Source: Candidatus Omnitrophota bacterium (GTDB lineage: Bacteria; Omnitrophota; Gorgyraeia; Gygaellales; Profunditerraquicolaceae). Taken from it: a stretch of DNA of 34,571 bases. Shown piece after piece: positions 7,310-15,195 of the stretch. A program made the translations under genes and the position numbers. Below the pieces are notes generated by a model that had not been told where the DNA came from, searched no databases, and worked only from the letters and a program-made list of their open reading frames with translations. The stretch covers positions 1 to 34,571 of the forward strand of contig JALOQJ010000007.1 of NCBI GenBank assembly GCA_025453445.1. Reading direction: 5' to 3'. Numbering within the stretch: the stretch's first letter is position 1; the number at the start of each line of letters is the position of its first letter.

Positions 7310-7993
7310 ATGAAAGCAAAAACTTTAAAAATATTTTTAGCACTATTTTGTGCTGTTTGTTTTTCAGGCAATTATTGCTTTGCGGATGAAGTTGCACAGC
7401 CTGTTGCACAGCCTGTTGTGCAGGAAGCTGCTCAGCAGCAGGAATTGGCTATGCAAAAAGAAGAAGCAAAGAAAAGTATTTTTTCCAGTATAGATGTACT
7501 CAGCGGTTATGCCTGGTCAAAACTTAAGGCAAAAAGCGATATGGAATTAAAACGCGATTATGATTTTTATCCTGTTTTTGTGGGATTAGGTTTTAACCTG
7601 AAAAACCTGACTAAACGAATCGGTTTTAATCCTCCGGTAACTTTTGAATTTCAACTTGAACCTTATGTTGCTTATGTTTCAAGTCCTGATGCCAATGTGG
7701 AATTCGGCAATTCTTTTTTGCTGAAATTAGGGCTTGTGCCTGAGAATTGGAAGTTGCAGCTTTATGCCAAGGCAGGCGTTGGTGTGTCATATATGACTAA
7801 TCATACCTGGGAACAATCCACGCAATTCAATTTTATCGAAAGCGGGGGCTTGGGAGCAAAGTATTTTCTTACCAAAAATTTCGCTTTGATTGCTGAAGGC
7901 CGCATGCGCCATCTTTCTAATGCCGGAGTAAAACAGCCTAATCACGGAATTAATACCTATTTTGCTTTGGCAGGTGTTTCCTACAAATATTAA
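7310..7993 (+). CDS. PagL-like acyloxyacyl hydrolase (lipid A 3-O-deacylase family), outer membrane
   Basis: 227 aa. Residues 1-26 form a signal peptide (Lys-rich start, hydrophobic core, FADE boundary). A short Gln/Ala/Val linker follows, built from a 12-bp direct repeat (VAQP, VAQP, VVQE). The rest reads as an eight-stranded beta barrel ending in the aromatic SYKY typical of outer membrane proteins. The PagL active-site motif is present: His201 and Ser203 in RHLSNAG, followed by QPNHGIN. The third catalytic residue of Pseudomonas PagL, a Glu about 12 residues after the Ser, is not seen; Asn215 is close to that place. The family removes the 3-O-linked acyl chain of lipid A. The start is set by the promoter. 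Family fairly sure; activity uncertain. Confidence 0.8.
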   Translation: MKAKTLKIFLALFCAVCFSGNYCFADEVAQPVAQPVVQEAAQQQELAMQKEEAKKSIFSSIDVLSGYAWSKLKAKSDMELKRDYDFYPVFVGLGFNLKNLTKRIGFNPPVTFEFQLEPYVAYVSSPDANVEFGNSFLLKLGLVPENWKLQLYAKAGVGVSYMTNHTWEQSTQFNFIESGGLGAKYFLTKNFALIAEGRMRHLSNAGVKQPNHGINTYFALAGVSYKY

Positions 7994-8035
7994 TTAAGCC
8001 CTTCCTTCTAATTAATCAATCCTGTAAATTAAAAT

Positions 8036-8989
8036 ATGTTAAATATCGGTTCATTAAAATTATCTTCCAATGTAATCCTTGCTCCTATGGCCGGGATTAC
8101 GGATTTGCCTTTTCGTATGCTAAACCGCCAATTTGGCTGCGAGCTGGCGTTTGTAGAGATGATCAATGTGCGTTCTATCAGTTATAAAAGCAAGAAGACT
8201 GCGCATATGCTTTCTACGAAGCGCACAGACCGGCCGTTGGGCATACAAATATTAGGCTTAGAGGAGAAGTTTATCCGTCGGGCAATAGATATCTTAAAAA
8301 AATATAAATTTGATCTTTTAGATTTTAATGCTGCTTGTCCGGCAAAAAAAGTAGTGCGCCGCGGCGAGGGCGCAAGCCTGATGCGCCAGCCAAAAAAAAT
8401 ACAGAAGTTATTAAAAATAGTAGTGGAAGATTCTCTTTGGCCGGTGAGTATAAAGATCCGTGCTGGTTGGGATAAGGATTCGGTAAATGCTAAAGACATA
8501 GCATTGGCAGCAGAAGATGCAGGGGTAAGCGCTGTATTTATCCACGGCCGGACAAAATTGCAGGAATATAGCGGCAGCGTAGATTATAAAATAATCAGGG
8601 AAGTGAAAAAGGCTGTGCATATTCCGGTTATTGGAAGCGGGGATGTTTTGTCCGCTCAGCTGGCCAAGCAAATGCTTACTGAAACCGGCTGCGACGGAAT
8701 AGCAGTGGCGCGGGGCGCTTTAGGCAATCCCTGGATATTCCGGGAAATCGCTGAATTTTTAGAAAGCGGACAAATTATTCTCCGCCCCAGCCACGAAGAA
8801 ATAGTTTCTGTGATGCGGGCGCATCTGGAATCATGCATTGATTTTTACGGTGAGCACAGCGCTGTGGTAATTTTCCGCAAATTTTTTGCATGGTACACCA
8901 GAGGGTTTAAAAAAATCAGGCCCCTGAGAGAAAAATGCTGCCGTGTAAAGTCAAAAGAAGAGGTGCTTAAGGTATTTGCAGAATTGTAA
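8036..8989 (+). CDS. dusB: tRNA-dihydrouridine synthase
   Basis: Reduces uridine to dihydrouridine in the tRNA D-arm, using FMN. The 317-aa protein is of normal length and starts LSSNVILAPMAGITDLPFR, the FMN-binding first strand of the TIM barrel. The active-site Cys101 lies in NAACPAKKVVRRGEGASLM; most family members have a Gly before this Cys, so the Ala is a mild variant. HGRT and IGSGDV near residues 178 and 200, and ARGALGNPWIF near 228, are the FMN phosphate-binding parts. The DusB subgroup is the usual one in such bacteria, but A/B/C subtype is inferred. No Shine-Dalgarno sequence is seen. The gene ends 20 nt before the BatD-like gene. Confidence 0.93.
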   Translation: MLNIGSLKLSSNVILAPMAGITDLPFRMLNRQFGCELAFVEMINVRSISYKSKKTAHMLSTKRTDRPLGIQILGLEEKFIRRAIDILKKYKFDLLDFNAACPAKKVVRRGEGASLMRQPKKIQKLLKIVVEDSLWPVSIKIRAGWDKDSVNAKDIALAAEDAGVSAVFIHGRTKLQEYSGSVDYKIIREVKKAVHIPVIGSGDVLSAQLAKQMLTETGCDGIAVARGALGNPWIFREIAEFLESGQIILRPSHEEIVSVMRAHLESCIDFYGEHSAVVIFRKFFAWYTRGFKKIRPLREKCCRVKSKEEVLKVFAEL

Positions 8990-8997
8990 AATTGTAG

Positions 8998-9003
8998 TAT
9001 AAT
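8998..9003 (+). promoter_or_regulatory. -10 box for a leaderless transcript of the BatD-like gene
   Basis: A perfect TATAAT ends exactly 6 nt before the ATG at 9010, so the first transcribed base would fall on or beside the start codon. TTTGCA at 8975-8980 is a weak -35 candidate with a 17-bp spacer. There is no Shine-Dalgarno sequence. Confidence 0.55.
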
Positions 9004-9009
9004 TGCTCT

Positions 9010-9477
9010 ATGCTTAAAAAATTCATTATTTTTGCTGTGTTGTTTCTTTTGTCAAGCGCACCTGCTTTGGCTCAGACGAGCATTAAGGCAGAAATAGACA
9101 AGCAATCCATTTCTACTGACGAGGCATTAACTTATAAAATTATCATTGTTTCTACGGAAAAACAAATTCCCCGGCCGCAGCTGCCGGCGTTTGAAGGTTT
9201 CAATGTTGTTTCTCAGGCGCAATCCACCTCAGTTAATTTCTCCAGTGCTGGAGTGAAGAATGCCGCGGTTTTTATCTATATCTTAGTGCCGAATAAAACC
9301 GGGGAAATTGAAATTAAGCCTAGCAGTATTAAAGTTGATAATCAGGTTCTTTCAAGCGATTCCTTTAAGATACAGGTAAAACAAGGCAAGTCTAAACCCC
9401 AGCCGAAACTAAATCCAAAACAACAACCTTCCCTGCCCCAGGGGATTTCCTCCGGGCAGGAAGAAACTACTCTTTAA
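9010..9477 (+). CDS. Short secreted BatD-like protein
   Basis: 155 aa with a clear signal peptide (residues 1-21, cleavage after PALA). The mature part, about 95 residues, resembles the first immunoglobulin-like domain of BatD (aerotolerance protein): SIKAEIDKQSISTDEALTYKI, then a central LPAFEGFNVVSQ segment and VFIYILVPNKTGEIEI. Full BatD proteins are several times longer and end in a membrane helix. This one stops after a Pro/Gln/Lys-rich tail (about 125-155), so it is a free periplasmic domain, either a distinct short family or the stump of a longer gene. No BatA or MoxR neighbour is present. It is followed after 9 nt by recG and probably shares its transcript. Domain assignment moderate. 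Confidence 0.65.
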   Translation: MLKKFIIFAVLFLLSSAPALAQTSIKAEIDKQSISTDEALTYKIIIVSTEKQIPRPQLPAFEGFNVVSQAQSTSVNFSSAGVKNAAVFIYILVPNKTGEIEIKPSSIKVDNQVLSSDSFKIQVKQGKSKPQPKLNPKQQPSLPQGISSGQEETTL

Positions 9478-9486
9478 TTTTTCTTG

Positions 9487-11577
9487 ATGAGTGAAACGCT
9501 TGATACCTCTATCCGGTATTTGAAAGGTATCGGCCCGAAAAGGGCAAAAGTTTTTCAGGCTTCAGGGATTAATACTATTGAAGACCTTATCTATTATTTT
9601 CCCCGGAATTATCAGGATCGCACTAATTTTATCCCTATTTCTAATCTTCAGGAAGGTTTCTTACAGACGATAAAAGCAGAGGTATTGCTTCAGAGACAGC
9701 GCACATCTTTTAAGCGTAGAGGTTTTACGATTACCGAAGTGATCGTAGGAGATGAGAGCGGAAAAATTTCCGTTGTCTGGTTCAATCAGCCGTATTTGAG
9801 GGATTATTTTAAAACCGGTGAGAAGTTAATTCTTTCCGGCAAGGTAGAGCGTTATGGCGCTAAATTACAGATGCATTCTCCGGAGTTTGAAATTATTTCC
9901 GAAGAAGGCGATGATGCGCTTGACCTTAACCGGCTTGTCCCGGTTTATTCTCTTCCTGAGGGCGTAACTCAGAGGTATTTCAGGAAAATTATAAAATCAG
10001 CGCTGGATAAATTCCTGCCGCAAATTAAAGATTTCTTAAGTTTTGAAGCACGCTCGAGGAATAACCTGGTAAATTTAGCCAGGGCACTTATGGACATTCA
10101 TTTCCCGGAAAATCAAGAAGCACGGATGCGGGCCTATGAACGTTTATCTTTCGACGAATTTTTTATTTTTCAGCTGCCGTTGGTTTTAAGAAAATTAAAC
10201 AGAAAGGATAAGCAGGGTATCGCGCATACGGTTAATGGGAAGTTGCTTGATGATTATATCGCGGCTTTGCCATTTCGCCTGACTAATGCGCAAGAGAAGA
10301 CGCTCCTTGAAATAAAATCCGATATGTCAAAACCGCTGCCCATGCAGAGGCTGTTGCAGGGAGATGTGGGTTCAGGTAAAACAGTGGTTGCTATAATCGC
10401 GTCGCTTGCGGCAATCCAGAGCGGATATCAGGCGGCAATTATGGTACCGACGGAGATTTTGGCAAGGCAGCATTATGAAAAGATTAGCTTTCAGCTTTCA
10501 GCTTTCAGCTCTCAGCCGAAGATCAGAATAAGATTATTAACCAGCAGTTTGAAAAAAAATGAAAAAACCAAGGTCTACCGGCAGATGCAGGATGGTACGG
10601 TTGATTTGGTCATCGGCACGCATGCGTTGCTTGAGGAAACAGTAGGATTTAAAAACTTAGGCCTGGTGGTAATTGATGAGCAGCACAAGTTTGGCGTGGG
10701 CCAGCGCGCGCTATTACCAAAAAAAGGCCTTAATCCGGATTGTTTAATTATGACAGCAACGCCTATACCGCGTACTTTAGCAATTACTCTCTACGGCGAT
10801 CTGGATATTTCCGTGATTAACGAATTACCAGCAGGCAGAATTCCGGTTAAGACTTTAAATTATAGAGGTAAAGATCAGGCAAAAGCATATCTGACGGCTA
10901 TAGAGCAATTAAAGTTGGGCCGTCAGGCTTACATTATTTATCCGGTAATCGAAGAATCATATGCTTTGGATATGGCAGGTGCTAAAAAAATGTACGCCCG
11001 GTTAAAGAATGAAGAGTTTAAGGATTTTCGGCTCGGCCTGATTCACGGAAAGCTCGATGAGAAAGAGCAAAATGAAATCATGCTTAAATTCAAAGAGAAA
11101 GAGCTGGATGTATTAATTGCCACAACTATACTGGAAGTAGGAATAGATATTGCCAATGCTAGCTGTATGATTATCGAGCATGCCGAGCGTTTCGGGCTTG
11201 CCCAGTTGCATCAGTTGCGCGGCCGCGTCGGACGCGGGCCATACCAGTCTTTTTGTATATTATTATCAGGTGCATTGACGCCTGATGCAGAAGCACGCAT
11301 CAACGCCATGGTCAGGTATAACGATGGTTTCCGGATAGCTGAGGAGGATTTAAAAATAAGGGGGCCGGGAGAGTTTTTTGGCCGCAGGCAGCACGGTTTA
11401 ACCGAATTAAAGATCGCCAATCCGCTTACTCAGATGCAATTATTGAAAAGAGCGCGCGAAGAAGCAATCAGATTAATTGAAGCTGATCCGCATTTACAAG
11501 CGCGGCAGAATATTTTAGCCAGAGAGAAATTACTGCAAAGATTCCCCGAATACGAAAAATTAATGGTGGTAGGCTGA
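9487..11577 (+). CDS. recG: ATP-dependent DNA helicase RecG
   Basis: Reverses stalled replication forks and processes Holliday junctions. 696 aa from ATG 9487; a TTG codon just before is in frame but less likely. The N-terminal wedge/OB domain (SIRYLKGIGPKRAKVF, later VVWFNQPYLRDYF) precedes the helicase core: Walker A GDVGSGKT near 292, PTEILARQH, DEQHKFGVGQR near 397, TATPIPRT, LEVGIDIA and QLRGRVGRG. Residues 334-343 (SFQLSAFSSQ) are encoded by four heptamer repeats and fall in the variable loop after motif Ia, where other RecG proteins are several residues shorter. The frame is kept and all motifs are intact, so the enzyme is probably functional. It ends in a 1-nt stop/start overlap with rsmD. 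Confidence 0.96.
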   Translation: MSETLDTSIRYLKGIGPKRAKVFQASGINTIEDLIYYFPRNYQDRTNFIPISNLQEGFLQTIKAEVLLQRQRTSFKRRGFTITEVIVGDESGKISVVWFNQPYLRDYFKTGEKLILSGKVERYGAKLQMHSPEFEIISEEGDDALDLNRLVPVYSLPEGVTQRYFRKIIKSALDKFLPQIKDFLSFEARSRNNLVNLARALMDIHFPENQEARMRAYERLSFDEFFIFQLPLVLRKLNRKDKQGIAHTVNGKLLDDYIAALPFRLTNAQEKTLLEIKSDMSKPLPMQRLLQGDVGSGKTVVAIIASLAAIQSGYQAAIMVPTEILARQHYEKISFQLSAFSSQPKIRIRLLTSSLKKNEKTKVYRQMQDGTVDLVIGTHALLEETVGFKNLGLVVIDEQHKFGVGQRALLPKKGLNPDCLIMTATPIPRTLAITLYGDLDISVINELPAGRIPVKTLNYRGKDQAKAYLTAIEQLKLGRQAYIIYPVIEESYALDMAGAKKMYARLKNEEFKDFRLGLIHGKLDEKEQNEIMLKFKEKELDVLIATTILEVGIDIANASCMIIEHAERFGLAQLHQLRGRVGRGPYQSFCILLSGALTPDAEARINAMVRYNDGFRIAEEDLKIRGPGEFFGRRQHGLTELKIANPLTQMQLLKRAREEAIRLIEADPHLQARQNILAREKLLQRFPEYEKLMVVG
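10486..10516 (+). repeat. Heptamer repeat array inside recG
   Basis: Three AGCTTTC copies followed by AGCTCTC and a partial AGC. It is in frame with recG and encodes SFQLSAFSSQ. The same heptamer family is found at 29172-29230, 33223-33287 and 33447-33481. Confidence 0.9.
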
Positions 11578-12137
11578 TGCGTATACTGACAGGTAAATAT
11601 AAGGGCAAGCCGTTGAAAATGCCTAAGGGTATTCGGCCCACGCAAAATAAGGTAAGAAAAGCAATTTTTGATATTTTGGGAGATGTTGAAGGATTGTCTT
11701 TTTTGGAATTGTTTGCCGGTTCAGGCGCAGTAGGTTTAGAAGCCCTTTCAAGGGGCGTGGCAGAACTGGTTTTGGTGGAGAATAGCCGCCAAAACCTGCC
11801 AATAATCAGGGCTAATATTGAGATGTTCAGCCTGTCTAATTACGAACTGCTACCCATGGAAGCAGAGGAGGCTATAGGGATTTTGGCAAAAAACAAAAGA
11901 AAGTTTGAGATTATCTTTTTAGATCCGCCGTATTATCAGGGCTTGCCAAAAAAAACCTTGCAATTGCTGAGTGCTTGTGATATATTAGCCCCCGCTGGAT
12001 TTATTATCATCCAGCATTTTACTAAGGACAATCTCCCGGATGAAATGGGAGGTTTAATTTTATTAAAGCGTTATAAATACGGCAGCACTTTGCTGTCGCT
12101 CTATCAACATGTGCCAGAAAGCAATATATCCCGGTAG
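11577..12137 (+). CDS. rsmD: 16S rRNA (guanine(966)-N(2))-methyltransferase
   Basis: Methylates G966 of 16S rRNA during small-subunit assembly, using S-adenosylmethionine. The 186-aa protein has the RsmD N-terminus MRILTGKYKGKPLKMP and RPTQNKVRKAIFDIL, the SAM-binding FLELFAGSGAVGLEALSRG near residue 42, the acidic end of strand 2 in LVLVEN, and the catalytic FLDPPYYQG near 119. Its ATG overlaps the recG stop by one base. Its end overlaps coaD by 29 bp; rsmD-coaD adjacency is a common bacterial arrangement and supports both calls. Confidence 0.95.
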   Translation: MRILTGKYKGKPLKMPKGIRPTQNKVRKAIFDILGDVEGLSFLELFAGSGAVGLEALSRGVAELVLVENSRQNLPIIRANIEMFSLSNYELLPMEAEEAIGILAKNKRKFEIIFLDPPYYQGLPKKTLQLLSACDILAPAGFIIIQHFTKDNLPDEMGGLILLKRYKYGSTLLSLYQHVPESNISR

Positions 12138-12591
12138 CTTCGATCCCGTAACTTACGGCCATATCGATTTGATTAAGCGGGCGGCAGATATTTTCCCGGA
12201 GTTAACGGTTGCCGTAGCGCATAATCCGCACAAAAAACCGCTTTTTAGCGTCAAGGATAGAGTCGAGATGCTGAAGAAGTCAACTGTCGATTTAAAAGGT
12301 ATTGAGATAGTGGATTTTGACGGGTTGGTAGTGGATTATGCTATGAAGGAGAAAGCCAAAGTATTGATCCGGGGTTTACGCATGCTTTCCGATTTTGAAT
12401 ATGAATTTCAGATGGCTCTGACGAACCGTAAGCTCAACTCCGATATAGAGACCATCTTTTTAATGCCACATGAATCATATAGCTATATTTCTTCAAAGCT
12501 CCTTAAGGAAGCAGCTTCTTTAGGAGCTGATTTATCAAATTTTGTCCCTAGCTTTGTGGAAAAGGCTTTAAAAGATAAATTAGGTAAATGA
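12109..12591 (+). CDS. coaD: Phosphopantetheine adenylyltransferase
   Basis: Penultimate step of coenzyme A synthesis: adenylates 4'-phosphopantetheine to dephospho-CoA. 160 aa, the normal length. The nucleotidyltransferase motif is YPGSFDPVTYGHIDLI near residue 7 (the TxGH-type signature), with RGLR near 88 and YSYISSKLLKEAA near 122 for substrate and ATP binding. ATG 12109 lies within the end of rsmD. CoA supply links it to the fatty acid genes downstream, since the ACP prosthetic group derives from CoA. The stop overlaps the next gene's start by 4 bp. Confidence 0.96.
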   Translation: MCQKAIYPGSFDPVTYGHIDLIKRAADIFPELTVAVAHNPHKKPLFSVKDRVEMLKKSTVDLKGIEIVDFDGLVVDYAMKEKAKVLIRGLRMLSDFEYEFQMALTNRKLNSDIETIFLMPHESYSYISSKLLKEAASLGADLSNFVPSFVEKALKDKLGK

Positions 12592-12992
12592 AAATTTATC
12601 CCATCCGGATAGCCTCCGAGGGTTTGTCCCTGGTGGAAGAAATTCCCGCGCAGGATCTTGAGTTGGAAGTTGAAGGCATAAAGTTTTGCGCTCCGGTGGC
12701 TGTCAGGGCCCAGGTAACCAGGATTACCAACGCAGTTACAGCAGAGTTAAGTTTATCCACTACCATGGATTTAATTTGCGGCCGTTGCCTGGAACATTTT
12801 ACTCAGCAGCTGAATAAGGATTTTAGGCTTAGTTACCAGGTTGAGCAGTTAAATTCGGTGATAGATTTAAATCCGGAGATAAGAGAGGAAATAATTCTTG
12901 ATTACCCGGTTAAGCCTTTATGCAGGAATGACTGTAAAGGGCTTTGCCCTAAATGCGGCGCTAATTTAAACGAGAAAAAATGTAATTGCTGA
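12588..12992 (+). CDS. yceD: YceD/DUF177 family protein
   Basis: A 134-aa protein of the DUF177 family, which nearly always precedes rpmF and is linked to 23S rRNA accumulation in E. coli; the molecular role is poorly known. Features are the LICGRCLEHF motif near residue 62 and the Cys-rich C-terminus CRNDCKGLCPKCGANLN, likely a metal-binding or structural knuckle. Its start overlaps the coaD stop (ATGA), and rpmF follows after 12 nt, the expected order. Confidence 0.9.
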   Translation: MKIYPIRIASEGLSLVEEIPAQDLELEVEGIKFCAPVAVRAQVTRITNAVTAELSLSTTMDLICGRCLEHFTQQLNKDFRLSYQVEQLNSVIDLNPEIREEIILDYPVKPLCRNDCKGLCPKCGANLNEKKCNC

Positions 12993-13004
12993 AAGGAGCT
13001 AAAA

Positions 13005-13205
13005 GTGGCACTACCTAAACGAAGGCATTCAAGCGCGCGCGGCAGAAGGCGCCGTACTCATTGGAAAATAGCGAAAACTAGTTTAAGTACCTGTCCTCAA
13101 TGCAAACAGCCGAAATTACCGCATCAGGTCTGTAAGATTTGCGGTTATTACGCAGGTAAGCAGGTAATTGAGGTTAAGGCAAAAGAAAAGAAGAAAAAGA
13201 AATGA
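13005..13205 (+). CDS. rpmF: 50S ribosomal protein L32
   Basis: 66-aa ribosomal large-subunit protein with a GTG start and a strong AAAGGAG (12992-12998) 6 nt upstream. The N-terminus MALPKRRHSSARGRRRR is characteristic. The four-cysteine form (CPQC then CKIC) binds zinc, so this is the C+ paralogue type. The last bases overlap the plsX start by 4 bp. The yceD-rpmF-plsX-fab order is widely conserved and couples ribosome and membrane lipid synthesis. Confidence 0.96.
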   Translation: MALPKRRHSSARGRRRRTHWKIAKTSLSTCPQCKQPKLPHQVCKICGYYAGKQVIEVKAKEKKKKK

Positions 13206-14197
13206 AAATAATTATTGATGCTATGGGCGGCGATCATGCGCCGCAGGTTACAGTAGATGGCGCATTGGCAGCAATCAAGGAAATTAACGCCGATATTGTC
13301 CTTGTAGGGGATGAAGCGCGCATTGAATCTCTGTTGCAAAGAGCCAGATATCTAGGAGATAGAATTTCCATTCATCCGGCTTCTGAAGTTATTGAAATGC
13401 ATGAATCGCCTGCTACCAGTGTGCGTAGGAAAAGAAATTCTTCTATAGTGGTTGGTGTGGATCTGGTGAAAAAAGGCGTTGGCGATGCTTTTGTAAGCGC
13501 CGGCAATACCGGCGCCATTGTATGTGCTGCAACTTTAGGTTTGGGCCTATTGCCGGGCATTGAAAGGCCGGGTATTTCCATTATGACCCCTACTTTAAAA
13601 GGTTCGGCTTTAATCGTTGATGTCGGGGCAAATATTGATCCAAAACCTGTACAGTTACTACAATACGCGATTATGGCCAAGGCTTATTGCGAAGGTGTGC
13701 TTAATAAAACTAATCCTAGCGTCGGGCTGTTGAACGTCGGAGAAGAAGAGGGTAAGGGTACGGATTTTCTGAAGGAAACATATGAGCTGCTTTCCAAGGC
13801 ACCGATTAATTTTATCGGTAATGTGGAAGGCAAGGCTCTTTTTTCGGGTGTCTGCGATATTATTGTCTGCGATGGTTTTATCGGTAATGTTGCCCTGAAA
13901 GTGACCGAAGGCGCGGCTGAAGCAATGCAGGTGTTTTTAAAGCGCCATCTTTTAAGAAGTAATTTCTTGGGTAAACTTGGGTTGGTTTTATTGAAACCAA
14001 CATTGATAAAATTTAAAAATGATTTGGATTATTCGGAATACGGCGGAGCGCCGCTATTAGGAGTTAACGGCGTAGTAATCAAAGGGCACGGCCGTTCGAA
14101 TGCCAGGGCAATTAAGAATGCGATTAAAGCTGCGGCCACAGAAGTTGAACGGCATGTTAATCAGAAAATTTTAGAGACGCTCAATTCCCTTAAATAA
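13202..14197 (+). CDS. plsX: Phosphate acyltransferase PlsX
   Basis: Makes acyl-phosphate from acyl-ACP for the PlsY step of phospholipid synthesis, at the inner face of the membrane. 331 aa, the standard length. It begins MKIIIDAMGGDHAPQVTVDG and has the conserved SAGNTGAIV near 98, LIVDVGANIDPKP near 138, NVGEEEGKG near 177 and the C-terminal YGGAPLLGVNGVVIKGHG. Translationally coupled to rpmF by a 4-bp overlap; fabH follows after 4 nt. Confidence 0.97.
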   Translation: MKIIIDAMGGDHAPQVTVDGALAAIKEINADIVLVGDEARIESLLQRARYLGDRISIHPASEVIEMHESPATSVRRKRNSSIVVGVDLVKKGVGDAFVSAGNTGAIVCAATLGLGLLPGIERPGISIMTPTLKGSALIVDVGANIDPKPVQLLQYAIMAKAYCEGVLNKTNPSVGLLNVGEEEGKGTDFLKETYELLSKAPINFIGNVEGKALFSGVCDIIVCDGFIGNVALKVTEGAAEAMQVFLKRHLLRSNFLGKLGLVLLKPTLIKFKNDLDYSEYGGAPLLGVNGVVIKGHGRSNARAIKNAIKAAATEVERHVNQKILETLNSLK

Positions 14198-14201
14198 GAC
14201 G

Positions 14202-15179
14202 ATGAAAAAAGTAGGCATAATTGGAGTAGGAGAGTATCTGCCCAAGAAAGTGTTGACAAATGCTGACTTGGAGAAAATGGTAGATACTTCTGACGAATGG
14301 ATTACTACCCGCACCGGAATTAAAGAGAGGCATTTAGCAGCTAAGGATGAAGCAGCTTCGGATCTGGCAATAAAAGCAGGCCAAAGTGCTTTGGAGGATG
14401 CTAAACTAAAGGGTGAAGATTTAGATTTAATTATTATTGCTACGATTTCTCCTGATATGCAAACTCCTGCCACTGCCTGCATTGTGCAGAATGCCTTAGG
14501 CGCAAAAAAAGCAATTTGTTTTGATATTTCTGCTGCTTGTGCAGGTTTTGTTTATGCTTTAACCGTTGCTCAGCAGTTCATCGCCCGCGGCAGCTGTAAA
14601 AATGCTTTGGTTATCGGTACGGAAATCTTGTCTTCTATTACCGACTGGAAAGATAGAAATACTTGTGTTCTTTTTGGTGATGGTGCGGGTGCTGCAATAT
14701 TGTCAGAAGTAAAATCCGGCGGGATAATCGCAAGTTACTTAGGCGGCAACGGATCAATCTATGATATCCTGATGGTGCCTGCTGGCGGCTCAAAGATGCC
14801 TGTTTCTCAGGAAACTCTGGATAAACGGCTGCATTTTTTAACCATGCGCGGCAACGAACTTTTTAAAATTGCCGTTAAAGCCATGCATGATGCTGCTTGC
14901 GTAGTTTTGGAACGCGCCGGATTAAAGGCAGAAGATGTGGATTTGGTTATTCCGCATCAGGCTAATGTACGTATCATTATGGCGGTAGCAAAAAAGCTGG
15001 GTTTTACCGAAGATAAAATTTATTTGAACATCGAAAAATGCGGGAATATGTCTTCTGCTTCTACTGCTACGGCATTATGCGAAGCAGTAAAGGAAGGTAA
15101 GATTAAAAAAGGCGATATTGTTCTTTTAGATGCTTTTGGAGCAGGTTTGGTTTGGGGCGCTTGTGTTATAAAATGGTGA
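14202..15179 (+). CDS. fabH: 3-oxoacyl-ACP synthase III
   Basis: Starts fatty acid synthesis by condensing acetyl-CoA (or a branched starter) with malonyl-ACP. 325 aa. The catalytic triad is Cys113 (SAACAGF), His252 (PHQANVR) and Asn282 (GNMSSAS). The last motif usually reads GNTSAAS, a mild variant. DTSDEWITTRTGIKERH near residue 29 is the family hallmark. It ends in a region shared with a short palindromic repeat that also forms the fabD start. Confidence 0.96.
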   Translation: MKKVGIIGVGEYLPKKVLTNADLEKMVDTSDEWITTRTGIKERHLAAKDEAASDLAIKAGQSALEDAKLKGEDLDLIIIATISPDMQTPATACIVQNALGAKKAICFDISAACAGFVYALTVAQQFIARGSCKNALVIGTEILSSITDWKDRNTCVLFGDGAGAAILSEVKSGGIIASYLGGNGSIYDILMVPAGGSKMPVSQETLDKRLHFLTMRGNELFKIAVKAMHDAACVVLERAGLKAEDVDLVIPHQANVRIIMAVAKKLGFTEDKIYLNIEKCGNMSSASTATALCEAVKEGKIKKGDIVLLDAFGAGLVWGACVIKW

Positions 15180-15195
15180 GCTTATCGAACCATGA
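15173..15195. repeat. Short palindromic repeat at the fabH-fabD junction
   Basis: ATGGT (15173-15177) and ACCAT (15189-15193) flank an 11-bp centre containing GAGCTTATCGA. The sequence resembles, from memory, a TGAGCTTGTCGAA-type interspersed motif found in many bacterial genomes. It contributes the fabH stop and the fabD start codon. Confidence 0.5.
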
